From Nymphaea colorata (lineage: Eukaryota; Streptophyta; Magnoliopsida; Nymphaeales; Nymphaeaceae), in NCBI RefSeq assembly GCF_008831285.2, contig NC_045145.1:15206040-15270039 (forward strand): DNA of 64,000 nt, written 5' to 3'. Below are positions 1 through 10,944 of this stretch, in pieces. Within the stretch, counting starts at the first letter, position 1; each line of letters opens with the position of its first letter. The notes under the pieces were generated by a model, which had not been told where the DNA came from, did not search any database, and saw only the letters and a list, made by a program, of their open reading frames with translations. The position numbers were made by a program, and so were the translations under genes.

Positions 1-1084
1 TCCACTTTTTTGAAACACGTTCATGAAGTTTGCAAAGAAATCAAAATTCCTGTTACCAAACGCCTTATTACTTGCTATCTTTTGGCATCTTCATTTTGAC
101 GAGCAATACATAATTATTATTTGGGTCCACAACCTTTTTTTTTTTTTAATATGATGAGGAACTTTTCAACATTGCACATCAATTTAAGGGAGCTGGAGCT
201 GGAGCTGGAGCTGGCCCCTTCCAAAAGTAAGCTCTAGGTGGAGTCACCACCAACGCCGAGCTCAGCTCATGTGGAACCTTACATGAAAAAGGCACCCACA
301 CATCTGATCGCCTTTGCAGCATTATAAAGCCATCTTCTACTTAATTTGTAGGTCCCAACTGGGTCAAGCAATAAAGCATATGAGGCTCACTAGTAGTGGT
401 GCAAACACGTACAACTCAGGCCAGATTTGGATACCCACGGCGTCTCCCTCAATCAATTTCATTGGGCCTCAGATTCGAAATTCGATTTAATTTTTAAAAC
501 TTGTTCCAGGGCATCTGATCTGGGTTTGTTTTCACATGCATCGGCTCACGATCTTTAATACATCCACAGATTTCGATGCAAAATCACGAGATACCCACAT
601 TGGGAACTAAGTTTGCATTCCCAATTATCTAAAACAAACCAAGCAATTCAGTTTAGATTTGAGGGAATGGCCCAAGTGTGAGATCCGCGTGTAACTTTGG
701 GTCTAGATCTGGACCTTGTGCGCCAAAGGAGGCATCTAATGTCACATGCACCTTCAAACTGAAACGCGGCACTGCTGTGAACCTTTTCTGAGAAATAAGA
801 CGAGAAGGACACTGATTTCTTCAAGTTTCGATCAATAAAAATATTTTTGTTTTCTACTCTATGAGTTATGCCTAATATCCGTCCCTTCCTTCCCTGTCAT
901 TGAAGGTATATCTATAGCTAGAAGCTGTTGACGGCATTCCTTCCAGAGATACATATGTAGACATAGTGCTTGCTTTTCTCTACGTTTTGGTGTCTTAATT
1001 ACAAATTATGTTCCTATAGCACCATCCATGACATAAAAAAACGGTACCAACATTTCCTCTACTTAGGAAATTCATAGATTTATG

Positions 1085-1086
<2 letters not shown>

Positions 1087-1149
<63 letters not shown>

Positions 1150-1172
1150 ATGCACGTGTGTGTGTGTGTGTG
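1087..1172. repeat. (CT)n-(GT)n compound microsatellite
   Basis: About 53 bases of perfect CT dinucleotides pass directly into GT dinucleotides. A second tract of opposite polarity, GT then GA, lies at 1,300-1,345, so the CT and GA arms could pair across about 160 bases. Confidence 0.95.
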
Positions 1173-1299
1173 ATGATGATGGTGATGATATGTGTGAGAG
1201 AAAGGTGGTATAATAATTGATACGAACTAATAATTGAATCCTCGTAGTCTTTTGCCAGCATCTGTGAAGACGATTGATCGGCAGATCATCCAAACTGGC

Positions 1300-1312
1300 G
1301 TGTGTGTGTGTG

Positions 1313-1345
<33 letters not shown>
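1300..1345. repeat. (GT)n-(GA)n compound microsatellite
   Basis: GT dinucleotides are followed by about 15 GA dinucleotides. It is the approximate inverted partner of the CT tract at 1,087. Confidence 0.95.
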
Positions 1346-1349
<4 letters not shown>

Positions 1350-2946
1350 GCAGGAGAATATTAGAATTATATGAGTTGTGTACTTGCAGTTGCAAGATAA
1401 AGCCAAGAAAATAAAACCAGGGTCCCGTGGCGGTCCACTGGGTTTTGTTTTATAGAAGCACAAATATTGAGCATGACTCTGTGAGGAATCTGCCGTAGGC
1501 CTACCAACTAGCTAAGCTTCAGGCCAACAGCCTCCCGAGAAGCAATCATGCATCTGCCGCAACCAGGACAGTAGGGCCTCCAAGTTAGGCTTCACACATA
1601 AATAGGCACCAACTCTGCCTTCAAACACTTTTTTCTCCCAACCACAATTTCTTTTGTATCTATATATACACTTTTAGTTTTTAACATTGTTTACTTTTTT
1701 ACATTTTACGTTAGGGCTATGTTCTTCATCTCTAAAAGATTATGCATTTGCCAAAAACAGAGATGCTTCTCGAAATGTGCAAATGGAATTTTGTAACTTG
1801 CATGTTCACAAGTAATAGTTTTAACTATTGTGATTACCAAGATCGCCATCCTGCCCAAGTAACGGAAACGTTTGCTTTCGTTATGAATTGCAATCTAATG
1901 GAAGTCACGTACATTTCGTCTCTTTAGCACACTTGACTAAGTAATATACTAGTTTTATGCAGCCAATGCGCCATTAAATTAATGCATCCAAGTAATCGTA
2001 TGAAATTTCTTCGAATGTCAGTGTGCAATGAATGTGTTCGATAATAAGGATATGTCCATGCATTGCCCCACATTGGTGTGGTTTATTGTGTCGTCTTGCC
2101 AAACGAAAGAGAAACCGTGGCTTGATCTTTATTAATAAATGGTGCAAGTGGGCTTCCAAGTGCTGCATTTCTTGAGAGATACGTACGCGGCTCTAAAGAT
2201 GACATATTTTTTTACCTCTTTTTGCTTGAGTTGAGGACAAGGAGAAGGACCTGCAAGTGGGGCGACATGGGCCAGGCTTCGAGTCGTTGAAACCTCACAG
2301 GCTCACAGGTCCTTCCCACCCGTCGAAGTGCGTGCTTCCGGTAACAGATGTCTCTCATTGCCTTTTGAACCTGTGACATCCTGTTCATTTGTCCACATTG
2401 ATAACTCGATCTTGCGTGATGACAGGGGCCTTTGTTTTTGCTTTCCGTGTTTGTTTTTGGTCTTTTCTAACGTTTTTTGGATATAATATCACACAAGAGA
2501 CTAGTAACTTGATAAAAAGTCTCGAAGCAACTTATGATTTTGGAAGCATAAGAGTATGATTTTAAGGGTTTTACACGGCAAACAGTTTATTCTATATATA
2601 TATAACATATATACTAAGTGAGTTGGCCTACTTGCATGTGCATAAGCGTGGGCATGCATGGATGTGTACGTGACTTTTGTTGTTATATGTGGAACCCAAC
2701 ATGCATAATAATGTACCCTGAAGGAGTGAAGGCCAAACGGTAGGTCTAGGCAAAGGCGTAATCGATATATAAACTTTGGCCACTATCATATACAATAACG
2801 AATCATATAGTCCAATCGACAACTTGCACAATCAGGTGCTCTTGTCATAGAATAAGGACAGGTGAAAGAGAGAGAAACTGTACCTGATGCCCTTGTTCAA
2901 GCTGTTCACTTTCCAGATAAAAGTGCCAAATGAACTGGATTTGATG

Positions 2947-3030
2947 TCTCTCTCTCTCTCTATCTCTCTCTTATATATATATATATATATATATATATAG
3001 ATATATATATATATATATATATAGATATAT

Positions 3031-3066
<36 letters not shown>
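2947..3066. repeat. Composite palindrome (CT)n-(TA)n-(GA)n
   Basis: A CT tract, then about 60 bases of TA interrupted by single G bases, then a GA tract. The left half is close to the reverse complement of the right half, so the 120 bp are self-complementary and could extrude as a cruciform or fold into a long RNA hairpin. No coding content. Confidence 0.9.
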
Positions 3067-3070
<4 letters not shown>

Positions 3071-4736
3071 ACACTCTATTATATGTGAGGACTATTAACA
3101 ACCAGACTCTTTTTTCTTCTCCCTTTCATTCATTGTTCATCAATGAGCATTCAGTATATAGAGAAATAAAGGAAGTTGCGTGCATTACTAGAGGTAGAGA
3201 TGTTATTGAGCACGGGTGCAATCAAATTGCAAAGTGCGGAAAAAGTTATAGTTTCTTGGTTGAAGTTTGAAGAAAATTTTAAACGAACAAAACAGTTTTT
3301 ACTTCATATCGTATACGAAAAACCTATGAGTATCAGAATTTCACAAATGTTTCAAACATGGTATTGAGAAGTTGTCATATTTATCTGCATAGCCTTAGTA
3401 CTTTGTCATGTATTTCTATTTCTCAACGCTTTACGAAAATTTTCTTGAAAAGTATTGAAATAACATATGATTTATCACTAGGAAATTTTTCTTATAATGA
3501 GATTCAGAAAAAACAACTTCTATTTTGTCGGGGACTCAAATAGTAACCTATTATATTTTTAGTGATGATAAAATATGAAACAAACGCAACTTTCCTTCTT
3601 GCAAAGCTTAAGCTGCATAATTTGTTGAGCGCCGAAAATGTGAAAGCTTATGTGTGTGAAGCGACTCACATTTATGTGCCAATCTTGAAATCTACCGGTT
3701 CATAATTAAGCACATCATTAATTGTAGCTAATTTAAGTCACAAACTTACACGTCACCACTCATAAATTGAACAAGTTTTATATATAGGACGTCATGATTA
3801 TGTGGGAGGAAGGGTTAGATATACTGTGGCAGATGATGCTGTGCATCAGAAGCTGACCCTGGCCGTCCAAATGAATGCAGATGGACGGCAGGGGATTAAT
3901 AGACTGTATCTCCTTTCGTACCAAATATCACATCTTGAGGGCTTTAATTATGTGAACTATTCCTAGATTCTTTGCTCGTTTGGGCTTTCCATTCACCGAG
4001 ATAGTCCGTGTATTTTCTCCGTAAAGACTAATCAGGACTCTTGCGTTTGCGAAATTAAAACAAGTGCACTCTTTGAGGGACGAGACGAAGCTCACAAGGT
4101 TCGTTAATCCAAAGCCTGTCAGTGTCGGCCGGTGATTTAATTTAATTAGTTTTCACGTGGCCAACCCTAAAAGGGAAAATTTTCCATCATGACTTTGAAT
4201 CTGCCGCGAGATAAGAAAATTTTCCACTGGTTTCGGCCGAGTCAGAAATTTTTTTCCTCTAATTGTTCTCGATTCATTATTAAAAATAATGAATTGCTAA
4301 AAAAAATACACAAAAGGAAGTGCTAATATGATTCAAAGCGCCATTAAAGATATCATCACTAACACATGGAGAACTTTTGTATCAACATATGATAAATATG
4401 TTTTCTGCTCTTGATTGGTAAGTAGTGTGTACCGGTTGAGAGTCATCGCTTCTCATCTGCCAACTTGAATACCATATATATAAAATAGCAACATGACATG
4501 TCCTTTTCATTTATAGTCCTTTTTCTGCGTAAATTCCCTTCTTTTATATCGTAAATCATTTTCATTGAAATTTACGATAAAAATGATCGACGTCATCGAT
4601 GAAGAATTTTAAAAGTTATGCATGATAGTAAATATTCAGAAATCAATATTCGAGGTTTCTCTTTCCTTTCGTTTCAAATTTTTAAATAAAGGGCAGGCAA
4701 GTGGCTAGGTTTGAAAGGAACCGTAGAGAGGAAACC

Positions 4737-5165
4737 AAACCCTAGAAAGATTTTCCACCGGATGCTCTCGCCCGTTTTTAATTTTCTTTCGATCTAAAAT
4801 GCGGGTCAATAAATTCGGAGCCAGGACGGCTGGGCCCCACTCCCCACCCTTTAATACGCTCACGTCCCCGCGTAGTGAGTGAGAGACAGCCGGGAGCGGG
4901 CCCCACGCCTCACACGTGTGGCGTGATCCACGCAACGCTAACAGTAAAACTGCAGCGTGGGACCCGCACCCCGCCACGTCAGCCCTCCGCACGAACGGAA
5001 CGATGTCGATCAGCAAGCAAGCAAGTCCGCATTGTTTGGCGGGACCCACCGGGAGGCTCAAACAGAACTGGCCGATTCGGGTGATGCGCGACTCGGGTGC
5101 GTTCGATGTCCGTATCGGGTCCTTGCGCGGTGGCTCGGCCGGTGGGTGGGCTCAGGCCGACCTGC
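4737..5165. promoter_or_regulatory. GC-rich promoter-like island without an identified gene
   Basis: This block is clearly richer in GC and CpG than its AT-rich surroundings. A telo-box (AAACCCTAG, 4,737-4,745) opens it. A palindromic G-box core CACACGTGTG lies at 4,911-4,920, and a second ACGT-core bZIP-type site (CCACGTCAGC) lies near 4,975. These are features of plant promoter or leader DNA, but no recognisable exon follows on either strand. It may be the promoter of a non-coding or lost gene, or a CpG-rich relic. The function is inference. Confidence 0.35.
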
Positions 5166-8100
5166 ATTTATTCGTGGGTAGAGTATCAAAAATGCTTTGA
5201 CATTGATAATGTGCTTCTTTTGTTGTGCTTCCCTTGGCTAAGGGAACCTCCCGAACAGAAATTCCATACTGTTGCCTCCCTATCAACGATTGGTAAAAGC
5301 GATTTATCATGTGGACCAAAAGTTTGATCGCGATGGATCATAGCTCCTTGCCAACTTCCGCATCTACGTTATTTTTTCTTAATTTGGTAGCGTTTACAAG
5401 TAGCCCATAATCAATCAATATATTGTGTAGGAAAAAATAAATCTCTTGTATTGAATACCTTCATCACCATATTTACGCTTTCACCAACTCTCTCTCTCTC
5501 TCTCTCTTCCTCTTTCTCATCCACGTGTATGTACAGGGTTGTCGAATGAACATGAAATGATAAATTAAAAAAACTTATAATGTTGGTATAACAAGGCAGG
5601 CAGGCACATTGATTTTTGTGGGTGCTATTTCTCTTAATTGTAAAAAAGTAAAAAAACAAGCTTAATTTTATACAAAAAAAAAAAAAGCCAAATATATTGT
5701 CCTTGGGACAAGAAGAAACGAATAAACGAAATAGCGGAGGAAGGCGCGCCGCCCTAAACGGAGAGGTGCGTTCCGAACAAAGTGAATGCAGTTAATGAAG
5801 GGAGCGAGCCGTGGCCTGGGGCTGGCTGGGCCTCGGCGCGCATGACCTCGTCTCTTGTGATTCAATGCCAATAATGGCCCATTAAAGCCCGCTCACTCCT
5901 ATCTCCACTTCTCATTGGAGCTTTTATTTCAGTTATATGCTTTTTTTAGTCTATACTCTATTATTATTTCAAAATCTTGCACTCGTTTCTTCTGAATAGA
6001 TTTATAGATAATAGTACTTATAGTGCTTGCCAAAAGGTGGTAATAGGCAAAATGGATTTGAAAATGATAATTGATTGCCCCTATATACAGAAAGGGCCAA
6101 CAAAGAAAAATCGAATGGAGCTCTCCTAGTTTTGGTGTGTCTTCATGTGTGTTAAACAATTTGTCAATGTCCTTACATAATATGAATTATGATGGTAGGA
6201 TTGAACGTATTATTTTGTTATATGTTTCCAAGGGAATTGATGCGAAAATAGGAGCAGGGACTGGTAGGGTCAGTTCCCATTTCAAACCCACGGGGCGTCA
6301 CCTACTTCTCTTGTGTTATCAAAAGGAGGCCACTGATGTATAAGTTGAAGTGCGGTGGAGGCGGCATTCCGACGTTTCGAAAGAAAGCCTTGTACCCTAT
6401 GGGGATAAAGGATTGGTAGGAAGTTTCGGCTTTCTTCTAGATGGCATGATGAAAGACTCCTCCTAATCATCCAAAACGTGTTACACGTGGTTATTTGGAT
6501 CATATTTTTTAGAAATAAAATTGAGTTAATGACTAATTAAATTTTGATGTTTTGTGGCTTTGTAACCTCTAATGCCCTTGATTTTATTTGTTGCAAAATC
6601 CCATATGTTAAATAAGTATCTTGGACATTTAATCCATTAAATGATTTTAAGTTGATAATCAAGGGGGCATAAAAAACACTATATATATATACATGCACAC
6701 ACACGCACACAAACAATGAGGAGCACATGATACATCGTCATTTATCAATGCCAGCATAAAGAGTAACAAGCTTCATCAGTTGAAGATTTAGCAGTGAAAG
6801 TACTCAGCTGTGACCATGAAAGAAGCCTAAGTTCAAACTGGGCACCCACCTCATCAATATAGTGATGATATATTACACATAAAAATATTTAACATTATAT
6901 TCAGTAACAAATTATAAGAATAATGTATTCTTGAAACACATGTTATCGTCAAAGCCAAATCAGACAAGTTGTTTTTGCATAAAAATATATGAGGTATTTA
7001 TTTGCATCATTAAGTAAAATCCATTTAGATAATGGACATGAGGATTAGTATCCTAATGAAACCGGTCCGCTTACTGGAATAAAAGAAAAAGAGGATCCAG
7101 AAGGGCCTGTTTCGGTGGGCTTCATTCATGGTGAAAAGTACACAGATTAAGTTCCCTCGAGTGCTCCGGCAATTAAAGAATAGTTGTCAACCCCGCCGGT
7201 ATCACGTGAATTATGAGGCCATTTCTTCGTGTTCTTTGGAAATCGAAACAAAAAAAAGAAAAACATTATTTTAAAATTCTAAACAACTTGCCTGCAAATT
7301 ATAACGTAGATCATGAACTAGATATGAACCATCCTCTCTAAAATTGATATAATCTAAAATCTAGAGTTATTTTGAGACTTAAGTAAGAAGCGGTACACCT
7401 ATTAAAGCGTCATGCATCTATCATTCATGCTATGAAAATTGAACTAATAACCAGACTTTCATCCATCTATCAATCCAACCAACTATGCTATGTTCATTAA
7501 CGTACTGTAATTGATAAAAAGATGATCAATTAAACTGGATTGAACTGAGATAAATTTGTCTCAAACGAAGCCAAATTCCAGCAAATGCAAACAAGACTTC
7601 TCGAATAATGCATGATGAATATTCTCTTTACTTTGGCGTGCGGATTTGGATCAGATATTCGAACATATCCGTTCGCGGGTCCACCATTCGGCCTGTTGGA
7701 TTCAACCCAAACGCGATCGTCTCCGGGGAAATCACCATTTTTCCCACGAAAACGAACGCGCCACTTACGGAGACGAGGAAGTAATTTTCGTGAATGTGGA
7801 GGGGCATGAAGGGGGCGGTAATATGCTCGCCTTTCCCGGTAATGACAAAGCATATTCTTCTCGAGGTTTTCTGAGATATAATTTTTTTGTTTTTCCCTTA
7901 CCTTTTAAGATTGGCGTGCGCCTTTTGAGAGTCGCCCCTTTCTTTTTAGTCCTTGCCTCATCCTTCTTCGCTTTCTTTATTTTTTTTTTTTCTGCCCTCC
8001 ATTTTTTCCTTCCTTTTTAATTCAATAGCACGCGGATCAGAGACGGCGGTGGTTCGGGTCCGAACGTAAACGGTTTGGATATGAACAATTTGATTCAGTC

Positions 8101-9006
8101 TTAAATACAAAATTTTCGTGAAATGCAATCCAACTGAAGAGTATATCGAAATTCGTACTTTGACTATTTTATATTTTGCCTTGAAGATGTTTGCATCTTT
8201 TTTTTTTTTAATATCAAATTTGAAACAAAAATTAAAGGAAATTTTTTCTAACCAACATGAACAATTCAAGTATCTTTTATCTGTCTTCGATACTATCGAG
8301 TGACGAAATCATAACAATAATAATAATAAGGGTATCCATAGATTAAACGTTATAAGATTGAGTAATTGAAAGGGAGATTTAGTCAAGGGACGCAGATACT
8401 CAGGTATGGACTTGAGATATTGTTACATTCATCTTTGAGTTAACAATGTTTAAGTCCACGGTAGCTTAAAGATACAACATGAGCCTTGCGCATGCCCAGT
8501 AAAATAGCATGTGTCATGCTTTTTTTTAGATTGAAAAACTTCGCTGCACCTTAATATCGGGTCGGATATAAATAAATAAATTCCAGTACCATACCACCGT
8601 CGTCTTGGTAATAAAAAATTACAGGTCTCCACTGAATTGTTAATTGGACCTCTTTCCTCCATACCAAATTCGGATCCCGGGTTGGGGTCCAGTCGTATTT
8701 CAAAAAGGCTTTTCTTGATATCTTTTTTAAAGAACATGCCATGTCGAGTTTTGAATCTATATCAGATATAGATCACGTAAAAACTATGGGAATATAATAA
8801 AATAATTAAAACTAAGACGGCTTATTATTGGAATATAAAAACCTTGAGATCTATGATAAAAAAAACTCTATTATTAGAACACCTTTTAAAAGTTTTGATG
8901 GTTTTAATAATAAGATATTGTCACGTTGAGAAAGTTTTAATGACCTCTAATCATGGTTTAATATAAAGTCATTTTCATGTCCATGCCTCTGCGACACGGA
9001 TAGTAA
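5166..9006. other. Intergenic DNA, no gene recognised
   Basis: The stretch is mostly AT-rich, with two locally GC-rich patches (about 5,740-5,850 and 7,640-7,810). Open frames up to 124 codons lack any motif I recognise and usually lack an ATG at a sensible position. A short CT microsatellite lies near 5,488-5,508. Confidence 0.55.
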
Positions 9007-9108
9007 CCTTTGGGTGCAACGAGCCTTGAACGAAGTCGGGGGACAATGTAGTTGACACCTTTGGGTGCAATGAGCCTTGAACGAAGTCGGGGGACAATGT
9101 AGTTGACA
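9007..9108. repeat. 51-bp direct tandem duplication
   Basis: Two adjacent 51-bp units (9,007-9,057 and 9,058-9,108) differ at a single base (C in the first, T in the second, at unit position 14). The unit contains a GTGCAAYGAGCC core. The near identity indicates a recent event. No coding role is evident. Confidence 0.95.
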
Positions 9109-10019
9109 CCTACTTTTTAGTATTTTCCATTTCTTCGGATGATTCAGGTCAGACAAATCGTTCAAAGTGTTGGTGACCTGATGAAATCCATCATTGTTGG
9201 TTTAATTTAGTAACAACTTTGGATCTATGCCATAAATCAATACTACTTTGAACCCTTTGTTTTTTTTTTTTTTTTTTTAAGTGGGTGTTAGTTTTGCTTT
9301 TGGTTTTTTTAGAACTATGAATGAAATACTCCTCCCACTCACCCGATTGAAACTTGAACTAATGTCTACACTGAAGGAAACAAATCGATGGGGTGCTATT
9401 GGTCAATGTCATGTGACAACTTCCACTAATGTTGCAAACAAGTGAGATTTGGTATGATAGTTTTTGTCATTTTTTTGTCGTTGTAGAATTGATTCCAACG
9501 AAATCACTAGTGTATTTAGCTGTCCCAATACATACCAAGCTATTTTTTATTTTTTTTTTCTCTACCTCCCATTGGCCAGGGTGGTGTTTGCGAGTTAAAT
9601 TATAAAACATCATATCTGTCTACGTTTATTTTAATTGTTTTTTTTTTTTGGTGTGAAAATGTTCGGAACTGGAACCAACTTCAGGGTGATGAGCACAATC
9701 CATGTGCTCCAATGAATGAATTGGTAACTCATCATGTGATTTTTGCATTACTTAATGCAAGTTGTTGCTCTACAGCGTTCCCTAGTTTGGGAAACTAAGA
9801 AGGCTCCAAAACACAGGTCCTTTTTTGGTTATATTCAGAAAAGGAAGGGAGCTTACCTGAAAAGTTATGCTCCGAGAGAGTAGGAGAGACATTCCAGTCC
9901 CACCCAAAAAAGCGTTAGGACAAAAATGTCATTTCCGTGGATCGGAGTTACCTCATCACTCATTTAAAAAAAAAAGAAATTACTTATTTATTTAATTTTT
10001 CGAGTGTGAATTTTTATAG
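9109..10019. other. Intergenic DNA upstream of the response regulator
   Basis: AT-rich sequence with several T homopolymer runs. No gene or clear core promoter could be identified. Confidence 0.5.
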
Positions 10020-10944
10020 GGGGGAGAGACAGGCGGAGGCGTATACGCGTGGGTCGGGGGCCGCTGGATCCGTTGGGTGGTGGTGGTGGCGCAGTTCGAG
10101 AAGGGAAGCGAAGGCAGAAAGAAAAAGGGGGAAGATAGAGAGAGAAAGAGTGAGAGTGTGTGCGTCTGTGACGAATTCCGAGTCCGTAGGGTGGAAGAGA
10201 GAAACCCTAGTCCTTCCTTTCTTATCTCCCTCACTCCCCTACTCTTTATGCGCGGAGTTGATCGGAAGTAGTTAAAATTTCCGTCGCTCTAGCGGGGATC
10301 TAGCCGGATATCTGCAGGTTTTTTTTTTTTTTTCCCGGCTGAGAGAGGGTATAGGAAGGAGCTTATCGGGAAGAGTTGATTGTTGTCGGTCGTGCAGTTG
10401 CCGGAGGTCCAGCCGGAGAACTCTACGGAGTTCTAGGAAACCGGTTCTGCAGGGAGTCAAAGGGTCATAAGGCGGCTGTTCTTGGTTTATTCTTTTTCTG
10501 TGTCTCTCTGCTTCGATCGTTTCGATTGCGTCCCCCTGGATCGGCTCGGCGTTGACTCAGGGAGTCAGGAGACCAGATCTTGGAGGTTTCCGGCGGTGAT
10601 GTAGCACACGCCGAGTTCTGAAGGGGTGCTTGGTTGGGGGTTCTTGTGGTACGGATTTGGGGGGGGGGGGGGTTTTAGCCGAGGGTTTTGCCTGAGTGGA
10701 TGGAGCGATCGGGCTGGGGAATGGAGTTGAGATCGTGGGAGTGCGGTGCGCGGTGTCCGATGGAAGGGGTCTAAGGGGGGAAATTAGGGTTTGGAGGGTC
10801 GATTGCAGTGGTAGCGCGTTGATTTTTGGCATGGAAGTTAGGGTCTTGTCTAGCAGTGTTCGTTTTGACCGAAGATTTGATTAGTTCACTTCTTTTCTTC
10901 ATTTGATCCAAGTTCTTCCTTTTAGCCTCTGGCCGTTAGCGACC
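10020..10944 (+). promoter_or_regulatory. Probable promoter and 5' leader of the type-B response regulator
   Basis: GC content rises sharply, purine-rich and pyrimidine-rich tracts appear, and a telo-box AAACCCTAG lies at 10,202-10,210, all typical of a plant transcription-start and leader region. If the leader is not spliced, it carries an upstream ATG frame of 24 codons at 10,700-10,774 that closes 170 bases before the main start. A run of 14 G lies at 10,659-10,672. The transcription start cannot be fixed from sequence, and a leader intron is possible. Confidence 0.45.

Larger units (their letters stand above)
1..4736. other. Intergenic DNA, no gene recognised
   Basis: I see no convincing coding exon on either strand. 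The stretch is AT-rich and holds simple repeats: a short GGAGCT hexamer run at about 189-213, CT/GT and GT/GA microsatellites at 1,087-1,345 and the palindrome at 2,947-3,066. The open frames of 60-107 codons are either translated microsatellite (Ser-Leu, His-Thr or Arg-Glu dipeptides) or unremarkable. Confidence 0.6.

Noticed and set aside
995-1463. Minus-strand open frames of 78-107 codons
   Set aside because: They are translated CT/GT/GA microsatellites (Ser-Leu, His-Thr and Arg-Glu dipeptides) with no conserved content.
4705-5200. Several overlapping open frames of 60-118 codons in the GC-rich island
   Set aside because: High GC lowers stop frequency on both strands. The frames overlap in all directions and none shows a known motif.
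10659-10672. G14 homopolymer, and a similar one at 17,035-17,048
   Set aside because: Could form a quadruplex only with other G tracts that are not clearly present. Exact length is unreliable in sequencing.
10903-10944. Upstream extension of the response-regulator start
   Set aside because: The codon at 10,903 is TTG. The first in-frame ATG is at 10,945, next to the receiver domain.
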